Assembly: GCA_035236585.1 (NCBI GenBank)
Contig: CP141130.1
Location: 34,545,501-34,609,500 of the forward strand
Length of the DNA: 64,000 nucleotides
Source of the DNA: Warburgia ugandensis
Taxonomy: Eukaryota; Streptophyta; Magnoliopsida; Canellales; Canellaceae
Direction: 5' to 3'
Shown piece by piece: positions 60,757 through 64,000 of the stretch. The position numbers were made by a program, and so were the translations under genes. Position 1 is the stretch's first letter; each line of letters begins with the position of its first letter. The notes under the pieces are model-generated. The model was not told the DNA's origin and did not search any database. It saw nothing but the letters and a program-made list of their open reading frames with translations.

Positions 60757-61690
60757 AACAAAATGCATTTTCATAAGATTTTATTAATTCTTGTCTAACA
60801 TCTTTACACATATATATTCAATTGTTCTAGACTCTAAGTGTTTGCAATTTATGACAAAGCTAGAATCTAGCAGATCCTAATAGGATAGTTCAAGTTTGGG
60901 GCAAAAATATCTTTAAAATCACCATGTTCTAACACATTCACAAAAAAGGAAAAAAAAAAATTGGATCAAACACTACCGATGGATCTATTGCTAAAGGCAG
61001 AGGAAAATGATCAGAAGCTACTTTAAGAAAATGAACAACATGAACTTCCTTAAACAAAAGCGCCCATGCATTAGAGGTAAGGAACCTATCAAATCTTTTA
61101 AAAGCTTGACTTGGTGGAGACTTCTATTATCCTAATTAAATGCATTCCTAGAAAATCCAATATTAATGAAATCAAATGTTAGTTTAAGCTCATTAAGATC
61201 AAGATTTTTTAGTAATTACCCACCCATTCTCTTTTGGGTACAATAAGGAGTTAAAATCTCCTCCAACTATCCATGGCTCATTTCGTAATCCACGCACCTC
61301 ATAGATGAGATCTCAAAACTTTTTTTCTATGATTTGGATTATACAGAGTGCATAAAAATGTGAAAAATATTGGAGGAGCAATAGATTTTTTCAAAGAATT
61401 TTGAAAGCGAACAAATCTTTTAGACATTTCCATTGGCTAGATGGAGAGGTTCTCTTCCATCTACAACCAAATAAGATCACCTAAAATAAATTTCAATAGA
61501 ATAGTCAAATGGAAAAATAGTTCTCTCTCTAGTACTTTTTTAGGATACAAATCCTCTACTTTATTAATTTGAGTATCATGTAAACATATGATATCTAGGA
61601 AATGTTACTTAATACTATAAGCAAGAATTCTTCTTAAAGGAGATTTTATTATCCTATAACATTCCAGATAAGAATTTTCATGACTAAATG
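60757..61690 (-). mobile_element. L1-type LINE no. 2, endonuclease domain
   Basis: On the minus strand the domain starts MKILIWNVIG (Met codon at 61,681-61,679; family MKIxxWNVRG). It passes a degenerate QETK region near 61,590. It shows EPWIVGGDFNSLL at about 61,275-61,245 (catalytic GDFN), a DRFLTSNAW segment near 61,080, and SDHFPL at 61,015-61,000 (catalytic SDH). This is the apurinic endonuclease that nicks target DNA for LINE insertion. It stops at the GCTTG duplication, where the three-LTR composite inserted. Stops and shifts within the domain make it inactive, but the core motifs are readable. Confidence 0.75.
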
Positions 61691-64000
61691 CAAAATAAGG
61701 CAATTTACCTAGTGCGACATTATTATCTGATAATTTTCTTAGAAGCTCTCTTGAAATGCAATATTTGGAGCTCCTTGATTTTTTCATTTATGTTGGCTTC
61801 AAACTATTGATCATCTATTTCTCTAGTCCCTCATCCTTTCTTTAACAATGACACTCGTCCAATGTCATGCTTTGGGTGTTTGCATATTTTTCTTAGAAAA
61901 CTTTTCATGACTATGTCACTTTGAGGAAATCTTGTTCAAATTCTTCATTTTTGACATTTTTATCATCATTCTGATCTTAGCAATCTTTTTTTCCTTTAAG
62001 AACTTCTCTTTCAAAATCTTCAAAGCATGGGATGATGCACTATCTTCTTTCTCAAAACCCTTTTCTTGTATTTCATCATATTTTTTCCCATTTAGAAACA
62101 CAACTTTGTCTATGCTGTTCAATCTTTAGATTTCCTACATGACATTAATAATGCTTCTCTCCTACTAAAGAACTATTTGTTCTTCTTTGTACAGATGAAG
62201 TATGATAGGAACATTCTATTGAAGATTATTATTAACATGACCAGAATTGTACCACTCAATTCTCACATGCTCATCTCCTCCCAAGGCCCATAGGAGATCA
62301 TTTTTTAGTCTTGTGAACTCATCTCTATGAATATCATTTCCTAAGAGTAGATTAAACATCTTCCTCAGGAAGAGCTCTTGCTTGCATGAAATGTGTTTTT
62401 CATACACATCTTCTTCAATAAGGTTCAACTAATTAGGTTTGTCCACTTCTTCAATTGAAACTAAAAAAACCCCTTGCTCCTCTCTTCTTAATGTGATTAA
62501 CATATTCTTCAATTTTTCCATCAAATCATTAACATTCATGTTTAGATTGTGTCAATGATTCTCATTAAGAGAAGGATTTGCAAATTGATTCTCCTCCTCT
62601 TTGTCAGTTCTTCTTTCTATGAACTTGGACAATACCATTCCATTGATTCTCACGAGTGAAGAATTCTTCAATCCTTCACCCACGAAGAGTGGAAATCTCA
62701 CTAATACTTCTTTAGTCTCATCTTCATTGTCTAAGTCTAATATTATCATCTTTGTTAAGTAGGAAAAACTTTTTTTGTTCAGCACTTTGCCCTAGCTATG
62801 TTTGAGTTCTTCATTTCTAAGATCTTAGGAATTCCAATTGTGGATGAGTTGGTTAATGCCACATGTCTTAAGATGTTACAACATTCTCTCTTTCTTCTCT
62901 TTAAACTTTGTCTTATCCCATCAATATACTTATATAGGCAAAAAGGTTGAGGTGCAAGATAAGACCTTTCAAAATTCTAGCTAAGTACCTAAAGAACTTC
63001 TAATTTCCTCTTGAGAATAGCTCATCCACCAAAAGCCTTGCCAATTGATACTTTACATCCAAAGTTCCTTTTCTTTATAAATTTTCAATGCTATGTTAGT
63101 AAGGATGTGAATCTTGACCATCCTATCTCCTCCTTTTCTTTTAGATGGTTTGTGAATGTCTTTTTGAGATCTAGCTTTAGAATTCTTATTATAACAATAT
63201 GCTAAAGTCAATGATGAAGGGTTTGAACCTTTAAACTGGTTTGCCAATTTTTGTTTGCCTTCCTCCACATGTAATATGATAGTTGAGCTCACTTGAGTCC
63301 AACACATCCAATAGGTTGCCTTCAGTATTCATCCAATAGACCTTAGTTTGTTGTTGTTCTTGGAAGGAGCAATCACATTCTTCTACTCTAAGCATTCTAT
63401 CATTGAGCTACATATAATGAGTTGATCCTTCTCACTAGAGATTAATTCTCTTTTTGCTATTACTTTTAACCAAAATAGGAGTAATATCTCTTGATATTTT
63501 ATGATGTTGAGCATGGCATATAATATTAACACTCCTTACATAAATTAAGTCATGATTTTTTTTTTTAAGAATGGCATGGTGCATAATAAAGCAATCATCT
63601 TCAATTAAAATAAAATCTAATGCCTTCTAAGCCATAGAGATTTCAATCTTAATTCTCATAAACCTTCCATGCTCAATCACCTCTAGTTTTTCCATGACAA
63701 ATTTTTTGTGTCTAAATATCTAAACAAATCAAATTTCCAATAACAGCCACTACATATTTCAATAGATTTGGGTCGTGATATATGGGCCTCTTATTTTCTC
63801 CCATTGGCCCCGTACTAAATGGTATGGATGGTTGTAACTCCAAGTAGGCTCAAAATTTTGAAGATCCATATGCCTTACAAACTTGCTCTTGACTTATATA
63901 GGCTAAATTTCAAAAATTTCATCCACTACATGATCCTAGGTACTATTCTACTATGTTTACAACTAAAAGCAGCAACTACTAAGATCATCCAATTGATAAC
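61691..64000 (-). mobile_element. L1-type LINE no. 2, ORF1 region, running off the window
   Basis: Between about 63,780 and 63,550 the minus strand reads VVAVIGNLICLD and TQKICHGKTRGD, then the CHS-containing end of a degenerate knuckle. This is the order of the DUF4283 and zf-CCHC_4 parts of plant L1 ORF1. The sequence from about 63,300 to 61,900 is charged and low-complexity (frames at 63,307-63,053, 62,785-62,552, 62,428-62,216 and 62,122-61,916), as in the variable ORF1 tail. The N-terminal part lies beyond the right edge. Frames are interrupted, so it is not a functional gene. ORF1 identity is moderately sure; the tail is inferred from position. Confidence 0.55.

Overview
The window looks like a transposon-only stretch of a plant nuclear genome, probably a large-genome angiosperm. 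It has DUF4283-type L1 LINEs, a plant RTE-clade LINE, one Ty1/Copia element, and many Ty3/Gypsy pieces of two kinds: one with very long LTRs that start TGTAAT, and one Athila/Tat-like with a tRNA-Asp type primer site. I see no convincing host protein gene, tRNA, rRNA or organelle-like stretch. The DNA is AT-rich, and most coding pieces are heavily decayed. The species cannot be named from this.

Layout. 1-9,727 (minus): a Gypsy gag and its probable 5' LTR, with a 5.1-kb solo LTR (501-5,601, duplication AAAAT) sitting inside the gag. 9,728-13,384 (plus): a second Gypsy, head to head with the first, showing LTR, primer site and start of gag. 13,385-39,719: one L1 LINE on the minus strand, expanded by later insertions. 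These are a long-LTR solo LTR (about 14,227-19,829, itself holding a full RTE LINE), a Copia element (20,717 to about 25,030), and an Athila-like composite (27,007-38,028, flanked by TAGTC). 39,725-45,462: a solo LTR with a younger solo LTR of the same family inside it (41,996-44,616), each with its own 5-bp duplication. 46,150-47,704: a degenerate tandem array of roughly 95-125 bp units. 47,710-48,284: a 5'-truncated RTE. 49,870-64,000: a second L1 LINE on the minus strand, split by a three-LTR Athila-like composite (51,068-60,751, flanked by GCTTG) that carries gag-like sequence but no recognisable pol.

Nothing here works together as a host pathway. The interest lies in the order of insertions, which can be read from the duplications and interrupted domains. 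It also lies in the LTR family, which carries variable tandem repeats and inverted repeats beside the TATA box, and in a gag-only, apparently non-autonomous Athila-like family. LTR boundaries without duplications, and all family names below the superfamily level, are inference from reading by eye.
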